From the NCBI RefSeq assembly GCF_945836005.1, contig NZ_OX241534.1, positions 992,001 to 1,056,000 of the forward strand: a stretch of DNA of 64,000 bases. Reading direction: 5' to 3'. This document shows, in pieces, positions 10,101 through 17,967 of this stretch. Within the stretch, counting starts at the first letter, position 1. Each line of letters opens with the position of its first letter. The DNA is from Candidatus Nitrosacidococcus sp. I8. GTDB lineage: Bacteria > Pseudomonadota > Gammaproteobacteria > Nitrosococcales > Nitrosococcaceae. Position numbers and translations under genes: made by a program. The notes under the pieces are model-generated. The model did no database searches and was not told the DNA's origin. It was given only the letters and a program-made list of their open reading frames with translations.

Positions 10101-10534
10101 TCTGTAATTTTAGGTTGAGTACCAAAACGAGACAGCCAAGGCATCTGCTGTGTGAGTCCTGCACAAAGAGAATCAATGGTTTGAATTCGAAGCCGATTAG
10201 GATATTGGAGCAAATCCCAGCCTTGCTTTTGATCATGACCAAGTACCGCTTTTGCTAACGCCCATGTAGTTTTTTTAGGCTCTATGGTAGGTTGATTATC
10301 CTCTACCATCATCAGTGCTTCAATGATTCGAGCTTGCATTTCTGCTGCTGCTTTACGAGTAAAGGTAATAGCAACAATTTCTTCAGGAGAATTTACTTTG
10401 GCTAGTAAGTTTAAATACCGTTGGGTAAGCAATTCTGTTTTTCCAGAACCTGCGGGAGCTTGAACAATAAAAGATCGGCTAGAATCTAAGGCTTGCTTGC
10501 GAATCTTACTATCTGAAATATTTTGAGCTATCAT
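7109..10534 (-). CDS. AddA-like UvrD-family helicase/exonuclease subunit
   Basis: A 1141-residue SF1A helicase: Walker A APAGSGKTELLTQRYL near residues 26-41, AITFTRKAAAEMQ (motif Ia), LLVDEFQDTS (motif II), FIVGDPMQSIYSFREA (motif III), EINFRSQQAIVDW (motif IV), IMTIHKAKGLEFDTVIIPG (motif V) and LLYVAATRAKQTLHL (motif VI). The C-terminus has a RecB-type nuclease region with GTVDQDPTRIVIDR and WIIDYKT. Known role of the family: with an AddB-type partner it processes DNA double-strand breaks for RecA. The partner gene lies 3 bases upstream. RecBCD-type genes are not seen here, so this pair may be the main break-processing enzyme. Confidence 0.9.
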   Translation of the reverse strand: MIAQNISDSKIRKQALDSSRSFIVQAPAGSGKTELLTQRYLNLLAKVNSPEEIVAITFTRKAAAEMQARIIEALMMVEDNQPTIEPKKTTWALAKAVLGHDQKQGWDLLQYPNRLRIQTIDSLCAGLTQQMPWLSRFGTQPKITDRAKSLYQQAAHHTLMLLEHGNDQQSAKIVRFLHHLNNRWNNIEELLVEMLKHRDQWLRHFTATGEQLNRDTLEKTLQAIISKALLQVNSYFSKEILTKLLESAHFASCYIERQDSPIRSFQNFTPPLKTNTVSLTHWQGIVELLLIEKGEWRKDKGINKKIGFPPEYKDEKAAFINLLNEIQSLKESEALRDQLHQLRSLPTSHYEDDQWEIIQVLSEILLLAVAQLQLVFQLQGSVDFTEVSQRASQALEETNEVPTDLALILDHKISHLLVDEFQDTSLSQYLLLKKLTYGWEREDGRTLFIVGDPMQSIYSFREANVGLFLYSWHHGLGDIALTPLKLEINFRSQQAIVDWVNLGFSQIFPKQENISLGGVPYSFSKLFHSLNQQQTTGVHVHPFFENNRKKEAIKVIELIQQTKEQNPRGIIALLVRSRSHLIEIIPYLKNENLSFQALEIDLLKDEEVVQDLLALTKALFHPADRISWFSILRAPWCGLTLHDLYQLADLESEKTIWECIQQNKHTLSQEGKQQLVKIERVFTAAFKLRRHRSPRQLVESTWLALGGPACITEEPQLESAKIYLDFLETYSQDGNIFDFQALEDNIQELYAPPDSSGELQIMTIHKAKGLEFDTVIIPGLGYAGKVSSPKLLMWAEYSNSDTHERIENSQLLLAPIKETGGEYHSIYQYLNKISKEKEDLEKQRLLYVAATRAKQTLHLLGHINYDPEKGEIKDPQAGSLLSTLWPLVKEKFEAKIAEIKNDTLISITEEERKNTVDSHLYKLDSRWQQPSLPDDIYISYKNEIEFTDSNSENPIFDWAGNWARYIGIVVHRYLQIIAQDGIEYWNLQKIAQLEPNFRQTLLKQGLVDQKQLDDSLQKIQNIFTRIFEDNSKGKWILSSRHQQAHNEYPLSGTVDQDPTRIVIDRTFVDENGYRWIIDYKTSTHDGGNLDEFLDHEQERYRSQLEHYASLMTMRDPDRQIYLGLYYPALSGWRQWRWQNNK

Positions 10535-10537
10535 GAA

Positions 10538-13213
10538 TTATTTCCTTTTGATACGGCAAAAACTAGATAGGAAACAATAGCGACAAGTATCCTGATTTTT
10601 TGGTTCTACCCTACTGTCGCCTTGTTTTATCTTATCGGTAAGCGTTTCTAAGTTTTGCTGCCAATAGGTTAATAATTCCTCCCAAGTTTCTAAGCTACTT
10701 TCTCTTACTTCTTTAAGCTCAAAAAAATATTTAACTTCTTTAAAATCTGAAATCACCTCTTTTTCTGCGATAGCACCTAAATATTCCATTTCGTTAGGAC
10801 GAATTTGAGCAAATAAAAGTGCACCAATAGATTCTTTATGGGCAAGGGCATATAAGGGAATCTGGGGTTCTTCTGGACGATCTCCAAACCAGTGTTTTAC
10901 TTTAGATTCACCTGTTTTATAGTCTACAATTGCAAATAGGCCATTTTCCAATTCATCCACCCGATCCACTCGGATATTAAAATCTAAGCCGTTAAAATGA
11001 AATTTTTCCTCTCCTTCAAGTTCTACTACTCTAAATGGAGCGCGTGCTTTATCTTTTTCTAGCCATGTAAGGGTAAGCTGCATTAAACGTTCTTGCTCCA
11101 CATAGCTAAATTTTTCGGTAAATATCTGTGCAGTCTTCTTCTGCTGCTCAATAGCTTCTCTTACTGCTAGAGCTACCTTATTTTGTAACTCTTTTTCTGT
11201 ATAGCCTATAAGAGTGGTATGATCTCGGGTATCCTGCCAAAAAATATGTAGTACCCTATGAATAAGATTTCCTTGCTCCATAGGAGAGAGTCCAGAACAA
11301 GGATTTTCAATAGGTTGAGCATGTAAACGATAGGTAGCAAAAGATTGAAATGGGCATAGAGCTTGGGATTTTAATAAATTTGCACCCCCTTTTATTGAAG
11401 ATTGAATTAGAGGAACATTCTTATCGGAATATTGGATTAAATTCGGTCTATCTAGCCAAGCCTGATCAATATAATTAATAGGTGAATCTAGATTTAAGTC
11501 TATTTTGGAGGTTTTTGGTAGATGAGTAATTAAGAGACTAGGTCTTAGTACTTGATCTTCATGCTGTTGAGGGTAACTTACAATGACTTCAGGGGCAATT
11601 TGCAACAAACGATTGATAATTCTGCGGGTAAATTCCAGCTCTCTTCTTGCAGAGCTATGAGGTAATTTTTTATCTCGCTGTAACGCAATGGGGATCAGCG
11701 GATTAGGATTAGGTGCTTGTGGCCATGCCTTATCGTGAAGCCCTAAGATCCAACAAGCATCAAAATGAGTTTCTACAGCCTCCAAAACTCCTAGAATTTG
11801 AATAGGTACATTTCGATCTGTTTTAGGTTGAAATGATTTTTCCGAAAGTAAATTTCTGAGTACGTTAATACTCTTCTTTAAACTCATACTCTTATAAATA
11901 AGCTCTAAGCTAACGAAAGATTCTAGAGCTTCATGCCATGAATTTAATAATTGATATTCCTCACTATTTAAGGGCTGCTCTTCTAACCAGCCAAAAGATC
12001 TAAGCCACTGAATAAAAGTGTGTACCCATTGGCTTGGAGATTGTTCAAAGGGTTGTTTTTCTATTGCAAGTTTAAAACTACTTAGTTTTTTAGATAATAG
12101 AGGAGATCGAGAGTGGCTTAATTCGAGGACTTGATCCAAATTTATATCTGTTTCCCGATTTTTTCGTAGCTGAGTATCTAATAAAGCTCGATTAGAATAT
12201 TCTTGCTCTGCTCCTGCAAGAAATGGAGAAAAAAGCAATTTTGTCATTTCTGCTACTGGTAGTCTTTTATCACTTGCTAACTTAAGGATAAGTAGTGCTG
12301 CCTGGATGAGAGAATAATCAGTTAAGATAGGAGCTAGAGAGATATTGTAAGCTCGATCACTACTAGGTTTTTCCCATAAAAAAAGGGTGGATTTTGGGTG
12401 AAGTACTTGATCAAAAATTCTAACTACTTCAGATCGCAAGGTATTTAGTTCAGGAATAATAATTCCAACTTGTTTAGTTGGGTTATCTTCTAGCTGTTTT
12501 TTTGCCCAGCTAGCAGCTAAGGTCAACTCTTCAATGGAATCTATTGTTGAAAGAAGACGTGTTGTTTGTACTGTATTATCTTCAGCCTTACTATTAAACT
12601 CACTGATTGTTACCCCATGATTTTGTAAAGCAGTAAAAACTGCTTGTTGCTGGGGGGGATATTCATCAAACCCTGAAAAAATCATTTGCTTAGGTAGCAC
12701 TATTTTATCAGCAGTCAATAGATTTATTAGCTTATCTGGCAGTATTGCTGAATCTAACCAATTATTTTTTTCACAATAGCATTTAAATAATACCGACCAT
12801 TCTTGAAAAGCTTTACTCTCCTCCGTATCGTAATAGGATAAAGGATTGATGGATAATCGCCATCCATGCCAAAGCTGCCATGCAGATTGTGCCACTTTAG
12901 CAGTGGCTGAAACTTGAAGTAATTCTTGGTGATATTTAGATTCCTTAATAACTTGTTCCCATAGGCTTTGTTCTTGTAAGTGATTAAGCAGAATAGAGGT
13001 TGGTTCTAGTAATGCTGCTTGATTGTAGTAGGATTGAAGCCAAGAAAACCAAGGCATAATCTGAGGTGTTTCCCAAACACAATTTCCTTTTTCTTCCTGT
13101 GTTTTTCCATAACGATGATTAAACTCTCGAGCAAGTCGATTATTTACAGTAATAAGGGTTGCACCTGATTCTAAAGCAAAAAAAAGCTGAGAAAGATAGG
13201 TAATCTGATTCAT
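10538..13213 (-). CDS. AddB-like PD-(D/E)XK nuclease DNA-repair protein
   Basis: An 891-residue protein of the 'probable DNA repair protein' family related to AddB. The N-terminal half has a degenerate helicase fold (ITVNNRLAREFNHRYG, FSGFDEYPPQQQAVF). The C-terminal nuclease shows GNLIHRVLH, FNIRVDRVDE and FAIVDYKTGE. One cysteine in KSQALCPFQS and three in the last residues (DTCRYCFLSSFC) form the Fe-S clasp known from AddB. First gene of the operon, with ATG at 13213. Together with the AddA-like protein it probably forms a dual-nuclease helicase for recombination repair. Confidence 0.88.
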   Translation of the reverse strand: MNQITYLSQLFFALESGATLITVNNRLAREFNHRYGKTQEEKGNCVWETPQIMPWFSWLQSYYNQAALLEPTSILLNHLQEQSLWEQVIKESKYHQELLQVSATAKVAQSAWQLWHGWRLSINPLSYYDTEESKAFQEWSVLFKCYCEKNNWLDSAILPDKLINLLTADKIVLPKQMIFSGFDEYPPQQQAVFTALQNHGVTISEFNSKAEDNTVQTTRLLSTIDSIEELTLAASWAKKQLEDNPTKQVGIIIPELNTLRSEVVRIFDQVLHPKSTLFLWEKPSSDRAYNISLAPILTDYSLIQAALLILKLASDKRLPVAEMTKLLFSPFLAGAEQEYSNRALLDTQLRKNRETDINLDQVLELSHSRSPLLSKKLSSFKLAIEKQPFEQSPSQWVHTFIQWLRSFGWLEEQPLNSEEYQLLNSWHEALESFVSLELIYKSMSLKKSINVLRNLLSEKSFQPKTDRNVPIQILGVLEAVETHFDACWILGLHDKAWPQAPNPNPLIPIALQRDKKLPHSSARRELEFTRRIINRLLQIAPEVIVSYPQQHEDQVLRPSLLITHLPKTSKIDLNLDSPINYIDQAWLDRPNLIQYSDKNVPLIQSSIKGGANLLKSQALCPFQSFATYRLHAQPIENPCSGLSPMEQGNLIHRVLHIFWQDTRDHTTLIGYTEKELQNKVALAVREAIEQQKKTAQIFTEKFSYVEQERLMQLTLTWLEKDKARAPFRVVELEGEEKFHFNGLDFNIRVDRVDELENGLFAIVDYKTGESKVKHWFGDRPEEPQIPLYALAHKESIGALLFAQIRPNEMEYLGAIAEKEVISDFKEVKYFFELKEVRESSLETWEELLTYWQQNLETLTDKIKQGDSRVEPKNQDTCRYCFLSSFCRIKRK

Positions 13214-13337
13214 GGCTTTTTTGAGTATTTTAAATGGATGTTACAATAAAAAATATAATGCACACAATTAGTTAATTAAGAGGTAATAACCCTTAGCTTT
13301 ATCTAAAGCATATTCAAATATTTATGGGAGGTCAGTC

Positions 13338-13676
13338 ATGATAAATCTATTTACATATAGAACAATATTTATATTTATATTTTTATTTACTCTATCATGG
13401 CTATTGCCGCAAATGAGTTATTCAGCTGAATCTGTTGCACCTAGATCTGATTTTCAACATGAGCAATCTTGGGGGAATCGCCAACCTACCTTTTCAGAGC
13501 TAGATAAAAATGGAGATAATCTGATTAACAGAGAAGAGGCAAAGAAATGGGATTCTCTAAATAAAAGTTTTGATTCGGTAGATCAAGATCAGAACGATGC
13601 AATAGATCAAAGTGAATTCGGTGATTTTGAAACTAAGAAAATAAAAGAATCTATTAAAGGTTTTATAAAAAATTAA
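13338..13676 (+). CDS. Secreted EF-hand calcium-binding protein
   Basis: A 112-residue protein. Residues 1-30 form a signal peptide with a long hydrophobic core (TIFIFIFLFTLSWLL) ending near SYSA. Two EF-hand loops follow: LDKNGDNLINREEAKKW and VDQDQNDAIDQSEFGDF, each with Asp/Asn at the calcium-ligand positions and a Glu at or near the last ligand. It is likely a periplasmic calcium sensor or buffer; no enzyme domain is present. A GGGAGG ribosome site lies about 8 bases before the ATG. It diverges from the AddB-like gene and seems monocistronic. Confidence 0.85.
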   Translation: MINLFTYRTIFIFIFLFTLSWLLPQMSYSAESVAPRSDFQHEQSWGNRQPTFSELDKNGDNLINREEAKKWDSLNKSFDSVDQDQNDAIDQSEFGDFETKKIKESIKGFIKN

Positions 13677-13772
13677 CCTTTAAAAAACAAAACTTCCCTA
13701 CTATCTAATCCTTCTTATTTTTAAGAAGTATTTTTTCTTTTTTTAAGCTATATTAAAAATACTTATTTACCC

Positions 13773-13805
13773 TGGTAAGGGTGTTATAAATTATTACCCT
13801 TACCA
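13773..13805 (+). promoter_or_regulatory. Hairpin in the leader of the transaldolase gene
   Basis: A perfect 10-bp inverted repeat (TGGTAAGGGT ... ACCCTTACCA) with a 13-base loop ends 42 bases before the transaldolase ATG. No T-run follows, so it is not a plain terminator. It may be a binding site or an mRNA leader structure. Confidence 0.4.
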
Positions 13806-13847
13806 AATTCTTATTATTAATTATTCAGACGTACAACAAGGAGAATA

Positions 13848-14942
13848 ATGATGAGCTCTTTTTTAAAGCTGTTTGAATTTGGGCAAAGTTGCTGGATGGA
13901 TAATCTTACCCGAGGGATGATTCACAATGGAAGTTTAAAACGTCGGGTAGAGGCTGAAGGGTTACGGGGAGTTACCTCAAATCCTTCTATTTTTGATAAA
14001 GCTATCACTGGAAGCAGCGATTACAACCCACAAATTAAAACATTATGTGCAGAAAATAAAACCCCTGCTGAAGTATGTGAAGCACTGATGGTAACTGATA
14101 TTCGAGATGCCTGTGATGTACTTCGCCCTGTGTATGATAAATCAGATAAATTAGATGGTTATGTAAGCCTTGAGGTCTCTCCTCATCTAGCTCATGATAC
14201 AGAAAAATCATTAACTGCTGCCAGACGCTTATGGAATGAGGTCAGCCGCCCTAACTTGATGATTAAAATTCCAGGAACAAAGGAAGGAGTTCCTGCTATT
14301 GAAACCTTACTCTATGAGGGAATCAATGTTAATGTAACTTTACTATTTTCTGTAGAACGCTATGAGGAAGTTGCCTACGCTTCTTTAAGGGCACTGGAAA
14401 GACGAGTGAAGGAAGGAAAATCTATTAAGGAAATTGCTTCAGTGGCTAGTTTTTTTGTTAGCCGAATTGATGTACTGATAGATGAGCATTTAAATTGCAA
14501 AAATACCCCAGAGGCTAAAGCACTACAAGGTAAAATGGCGATCGCCAATGCCAAACTTGCCTATAAGGTTTTTAAGGAAATTATTAATAACGATCGATGG
14601 AAAGCAGTAGAAACTAAAGGTGCTCAATTCCAAAGATTACTCTGGGCAAGTACGAGTACTAAAAACCCAAACTATTCTGATGTAATTTATGTGGATCCTC
14701 TCATCGGTCCTCATACAGTAAATACCATGCCTGAAAATACTATGGCAGCTTTTGCTGATCATGGAGTAGCAGCAAATACAGTAGAACAAGGAATGAATGA
14801 TGCCGAGAAAACTGCTGCAGATATTGCAAGGCTGGGAATTAACTTTAAGGACATCACCGAGCAACTAGAAAGAGAGGGTGTACAAAAATTTATTGAAGCT
14901 TATGAAGAGATATTAACTTCATTGAAAAAATGTGGTGTATAA
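13848..14942 (+). CDS. tal: Transaldolase (long, mycobacterial/cyanobacterial type)
   Basis: A 364-residue enzyme of the non-oxidative pentose phosphate pathway that moves a dihydroxyacetone unit between sugar phosphates. The N-terminal signature GVTSNPSIFDKA, the DGYVSLEVSP strand and the Schiff-base lysine in LMIKIPGTKEG near residue 142 are present. At 364 residues it is longer than E. coli TalB (317) and belongs to the type found in actinobacteria and cyanobacteria. AAGGAG lies just upstream; two adjacent ATG codons at 13848 and 13851 are possible starts. Confidence 0.93.
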   Translation: MMSSFLKLFEFGQSCWMDNLTRGMIHNGSLKRRVEAEGLRGVTSNPSIFDKAITGSSDYNPQIKTLCAENKTPAEVCEALMVTDIRDACDVLRPVYDKSDKLDGYVSLEVSPHLAHDTEKSLTAARRLWNEVSRPNLMIKIPGTKEGVPAIETLLYEGINVNVTLLFSVERYEEVAYASLRALERRVKEGKSIKEIASVASFFVSRIDVLIDEHLNCKNTPEAKALQGKMAIANAKLAYKVFKEIINNDRWKAVETKGAQFQRLLWASTSTKNPNYSDVIYVDPLIGPHTVNTMPENTMAAFADHGVAANTVEQGMNDAEKTAADIARLGINFKDITEQLEREGVQKFIEAYEEILTSLKKCGV

Positions 14943-14966
14943 AAAGGTTATAAGGAAATAAAACAA

Positions 14967-14999
14967 AGAAGCTAGGGGTAATTCCTCTAGCTTCTCTTA
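14967..14999. terminator. Terminator between tal and the yqhA-like gene
   Basis: The stem AGAAGCTAGGGG/CCTCTAGCTTCT with a 5-base loop is followed by a T-rich stretch on the plus strand. It lies between converging genes and may serve both. Confidence 0.75.
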
Positions 15000-15017
15000 A
15001 TTATTATTTCAAAATCA

Positions 15018-15680
15018 TTATTTGTGTTTGACTGAAATTCTATCCATTAAAGCAAACATCAATCCAGATACTACAAGCATTCCATGAATGCCTACCTTCC
15101 AACCAAGCTCCGTATTACTATACGCTTTTACATCAATAAAAATCTTAAGTAGCTCAATAGCAGAAATAGCCACAATAGATCCAATGAGCTTAATCTTCAT
15201 ACCGGAAAAATCCACCTGCCCCATCCATTCAGGCCGATCAATGTGGGTTTGCATATGTTGAATTTTAGAAACAAAACTCTCATAACCAATGAAAATAATA
15301 ATCAGTAATAAATTAGCGATTAAAGAAATATCAATTAAGCTAAGAATTCCTAAAATAATCTCGTTTTCAGAAAATGAAAAAATATGCCAAACTACATGAA
15401 TCAATTCTTGAGTAAATTTCACCAATAAGAGCAAAATACCAATCACCAGCCCAACATAAAAAGGAGTCAGCAGCCAGCGACTAGCAAAAATCATGGTTTC
15501 AAGTAAGTTTTCTATATTTCTTACTCTATATTTTCCAAAATATTTACTTAGAGGGGTAAGACTGGCAAAGACCCTATTTTCAATAAATCTTTCTTTTATA
15601 TTTTTCACATCATACCTTTTAAGCGTTTCATAAATATCATTCATAAATTCTCTGATCTTAAAAAACACTACTTTTAACAA
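15018..15680 (-). CDS. YqhA/UPF0114-family membrane protein
   Basis: A 220-residue inner-membrane protein with three or four hydrophobic segments (WLLTPFYVGLVIGILLLLV, IISLIANLLLIIIFIGYE-like, IKLIGSIVAISAIELLKIF and a last helix near the C-terminus). RPEWMGQVDFSGMKIKLIGSI is the recognisable family core. Function is unknown. About 55 extra residues precede the usual family start; a closer start may be Met13 (15644). AT-rich sequence of 230 bases lies upstream of the gene. Confidence 0.85.
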   Translation of the reverse strand: MLKVVFFKIREFMNDIYETLKRYDVKNIKERFIENRVFASLTPLSKYFGKYRVRNIENLLETMIFASRWLLTPFYVGLVIGILLLLVKFTQELIHVVWHIFSFSENEIILGILSLIDISLIANLLLIIIFIGYESFVSKIQHMQTHIDRPEWMGQVDFSGMKIKLIGSIVAISAIELLKIFIDVKAYSNTELGWKVGIHGMLVVSGLMFALMDRISVKHK

Positions 15681-15930
15681 TCCTACGTATAGATATTTTT
15701 CTCATCAGATACTATTGATCTTTCTTACTCTAGATTCTCTAAAAAATCTAATATATATTTCTCTTCTATCTAACATCAATTTAAAATCTGTTAACCCTTA
15801 ATCATACTTCAGCATCTTACAGGATAGATTTTAATTAATTATTAGTTATAATTTATTTTTATAAACTTATAAAAATTTTATATATTCCTAGCTCAATAAT
15901 TATTAAAATTCGATGGAGATTGCTAAATTT

Positions 15931-16794
15931 ATGAGCGCTAATATTCATGGGTTTTTTGATCCAAAAACTTCTACAGTTTCCTATGTCGTTTATGGAGAAG
16001 ATAAACAATGTGCCTTAATTGATCCAGTATTAAACTACGATCCTGCGGCAGGAAAGATAAGTACGGAAATGGCTGATCAAATGATTGAATGTATCCGTAG
16101 AAAAAATTTAACGGTCGCATGGATTTTAGAGACTCATCCCCATGCTGATCACTTAAGCTCAGGAGGGTATATTAAAAAGAAACTTGGTGGAAAAACAGGG
16201 ATAGGCTCTTATATTGCTCAAATCCAACAACACTTTAAACAATTATATAATTTAGCCACTGATTTTAAAACGGATGGCTCTCAATTTGATCATATTTTTA
16301 CTGATGGAGAACTATTTCAAATTGGTAGTTTAAAAGCTAAAGCCATTCATACTCCAGGACATACGCTTGCTTGTATGACCTATTATTTAATAGAAGAGGG
16401 TATTGCATTTGTAGGGGATACTTTACTCATGCCAGATTATGGCACAGCGCGTGCAGATTTTCCTGGCGGCGATGCTCATGCCATGTACCATTCTATTCAG
16501 AAAATCTACCAATTACCGAATGAAACTCGACTATTCACTTGTCATGACTACCCACCCGATGGACGTGAGATTCGCTGGGAATCTACGGTAGCTGATCAAA
16601 AATCCCGCAATCCTATTGTAAAGCAAGGGATTAGTGAAGCAGAGTTTGTAACAAAAAGAAAAGCAAAGGATGAAAGTCTTACAATGCCACGATTAATTTT
16701 ACCTGCATTGCAGGTGAATATTCGTGCAGGGGAACTTCCTTCTCCTGAAGGGAATAATATTAGCTATTTAAAAATTCCGCTAAATCAATTCTAA
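15931..16794 (+). CDS. Metallo-beta-lactamase-fold hydrolase, copy 1 (ETHE1/glyoxalase-II-like)
   Basis: I prefer ATG 15931 (MSANIHGFFDP) over 15913, since GGAG lies at the right distance and the paralogue starts at the same place. That gives 287 residues. Metal ligands are visible: HPHADH, HTPGHT, VGDTLLMPDYG and TCHDYPPDGR. The pattern GTARADFPGGDA and the C-terminal PALQVNIRAG are typical of the persulfide dioxygenase/Blh-like group, whose members oxidise glutathione persulfide or cleave thioesters. The substrate is inferred only. A hairpin terminator follows, so it is separate from copy 2. Confidence 0.85.
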   Translation: MSANIHGFFDPKTSTVSYVVYGEDKQCALIDPVLNYDPAAGKISTEMADQMIECIRRKNLTVAWILETHPHADHLSSGGYIKKKLGGKTGIGSYIAQIQQHFKQLYNLATDFKTDGSQFDHIFTDGELFQIGSLKAKAIHTPGHTLACMTYYLIEEGIAFVGDTLLMPDYGTARADFPGGDAHAMYHSIQKIYQLPNETRLFTCHDYPPDGREIRWESTVADQKSRNPIVKQGISEAEFVTKRKAKDESLTMPRLILPALQVNIRAGELPSPEGNNISYLKIPLNQF

Positions 16795-16828
16795 AAATTT
16801 TAAAAGATAGTCTTTCATTAAAATTTAA

Positions 16829-16866
16829 GATGAAATAACCCTCCTAAAGGGGGATTTATTTCATCT
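16829..16866 (+). terminator. Hairpin behind the first metallo-hydrolase gene
   Basis: Stem GATGAAATAA/TTATTTCATC with an inner CCTCC/GGGGG pairing, followed by TACCTTTTCTTT. A weak T-run makes it a moderate terminator. The rest of the gap up to 17094 is AT-rich, with no gene seen. Confidence 0.6.
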
Positions 16867-17094
16867 ACCTTTTCTTTACTAAAATCATCTCTACTTATCT
16901 TATTTAAGTTAAATAAAGCTCAATTTGGGCAGTCTAACCTTTGTTCTTAGATATTTTCTCTAGCTAAATATTAAAGCTAGAATCTACGCACTTAACAGCT
17001 AAAAATTTTTAATAGAAGAAAGTATAATTTAATTACTTAATATATTAAGATTAAATAAAGTTAATCTTGTCTAGATAAGCGATTTAATTTATTT

Positions 17095-17937
17095 ATGAGT
17101 GCTTATATCCAATCATTTATTGATCCAAAAACGAATACGATCTCTTATATCGTTTATGGAGAAAATAAACAGTGCGCAGTCATTGACCCAGTGCTCAATT
17201 ATGATTTTGCCTTTGCAAGAACTAGCACTGAAGCGGCAGACTCAATCATTGAATATATCCACAAAGAAAATTTAACCTTATTATGGATTTTAGAAACTCA
17301 TCTCCATGGTGATCATCTTAGTGCAAGTAACTATCTAAAAAAACAACTTGGCGGCAAAACAGGAATAAGTACTTATTTAAGCCAAATCTATCATCTAGGT
17401 ATAAACTTTAGAACTGATGGCTCCCAGTTTGATCATCTTTTTACCGATGGAGAACTATTTCAAATTGGTAGTTTAAAAGCTAAAGCCATTCATACTCCAG
17501 GACATACCCCTGCTTGTATGACCTATTATCTAATAGAAGAGGGTATTGCATTTGTAGGGGATACTTTACTCATGCCAGACTACGGTACTGGTCGTACAGA
17601 TCTTTTTGGAGGAGATGCACATATCCTATATCAATCTATCCAGAAAATTTACCAGCTCCCTAATGAAATACGATTATTTTCCTGCCATGATTACCCGCCG
17701 AATAGTCGCAACCTTTGTTGGGAATCTACTGTGGCTGACCAAAAATATCATAATCCTATTGCCAGGCAAGGGATTAGTGAAATAGAATTTGTAGAAAAAA
17801 GAAAAGCAAAAGAGCAAAATTTACCTAATCCAAGCCAAATATTACCCGCACTACAAGTTAATATTTCTGCTGGAGAGCTTCCACTACCAGAAAGTAACAA
17901 TATTACTTATCTTAAAATTCCATTAAACCAATTCTAA
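17095..17937 (+). CDS. Metallo-beta-lactamase-fold hydrolase, copy 2
   Basis: A 280-residue paralogue of the preceding hydrolase. It keeps the metal ligands (HLHGDH, HTPGHT, VGDTLLMPDYG, SCHDYPP). It lacks about seven residues after the first ligand motif, and the family motif GTARxDFPGG reads GTGRTDLFGG, so substrate choice may differ. The ribosome site is weak. It lies 30 bases ahead of the flavoprotein gene and probably shares its mRNA. A 134-bp patch is nearly identical to copy 1 while flanks are clearly diverged. Confidence 0.85.
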   Translation: MSAYIQSFIDPKTNTISYIVYGENKQCAVIDPVLNYDFAFARTSTEAADSIIEYIHKENLTLLWILETHLHGDHLSASNYLKKQLGGKTGISTYLSQIYHLGINFRTDGSQFDHLFTDGELFQIGSLKAKAIHTPGHTPACMTYYLIEEGIAFVGDTLLMPDYGTGRTDLFGGDAHILYQSIQKIYQLPNEIRLFSCHDYPPNSRNLCWESTVADQKYHNPIARQGISEIEFVEKRKAKEQNLPNPSQILPALQVNISAGELPLPESNNITYLKIPLNQF

Positions 17938-17967
17938 TAGGGTATCAAAAGTACTAGAGGCAATCCT

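Noticed and set aside
15913-15930. Upstream start of the first metallo-hydrolase
   Set aside because: The GGAG needed for translation lies within these bases and the paralogue starts at the position of 15931.
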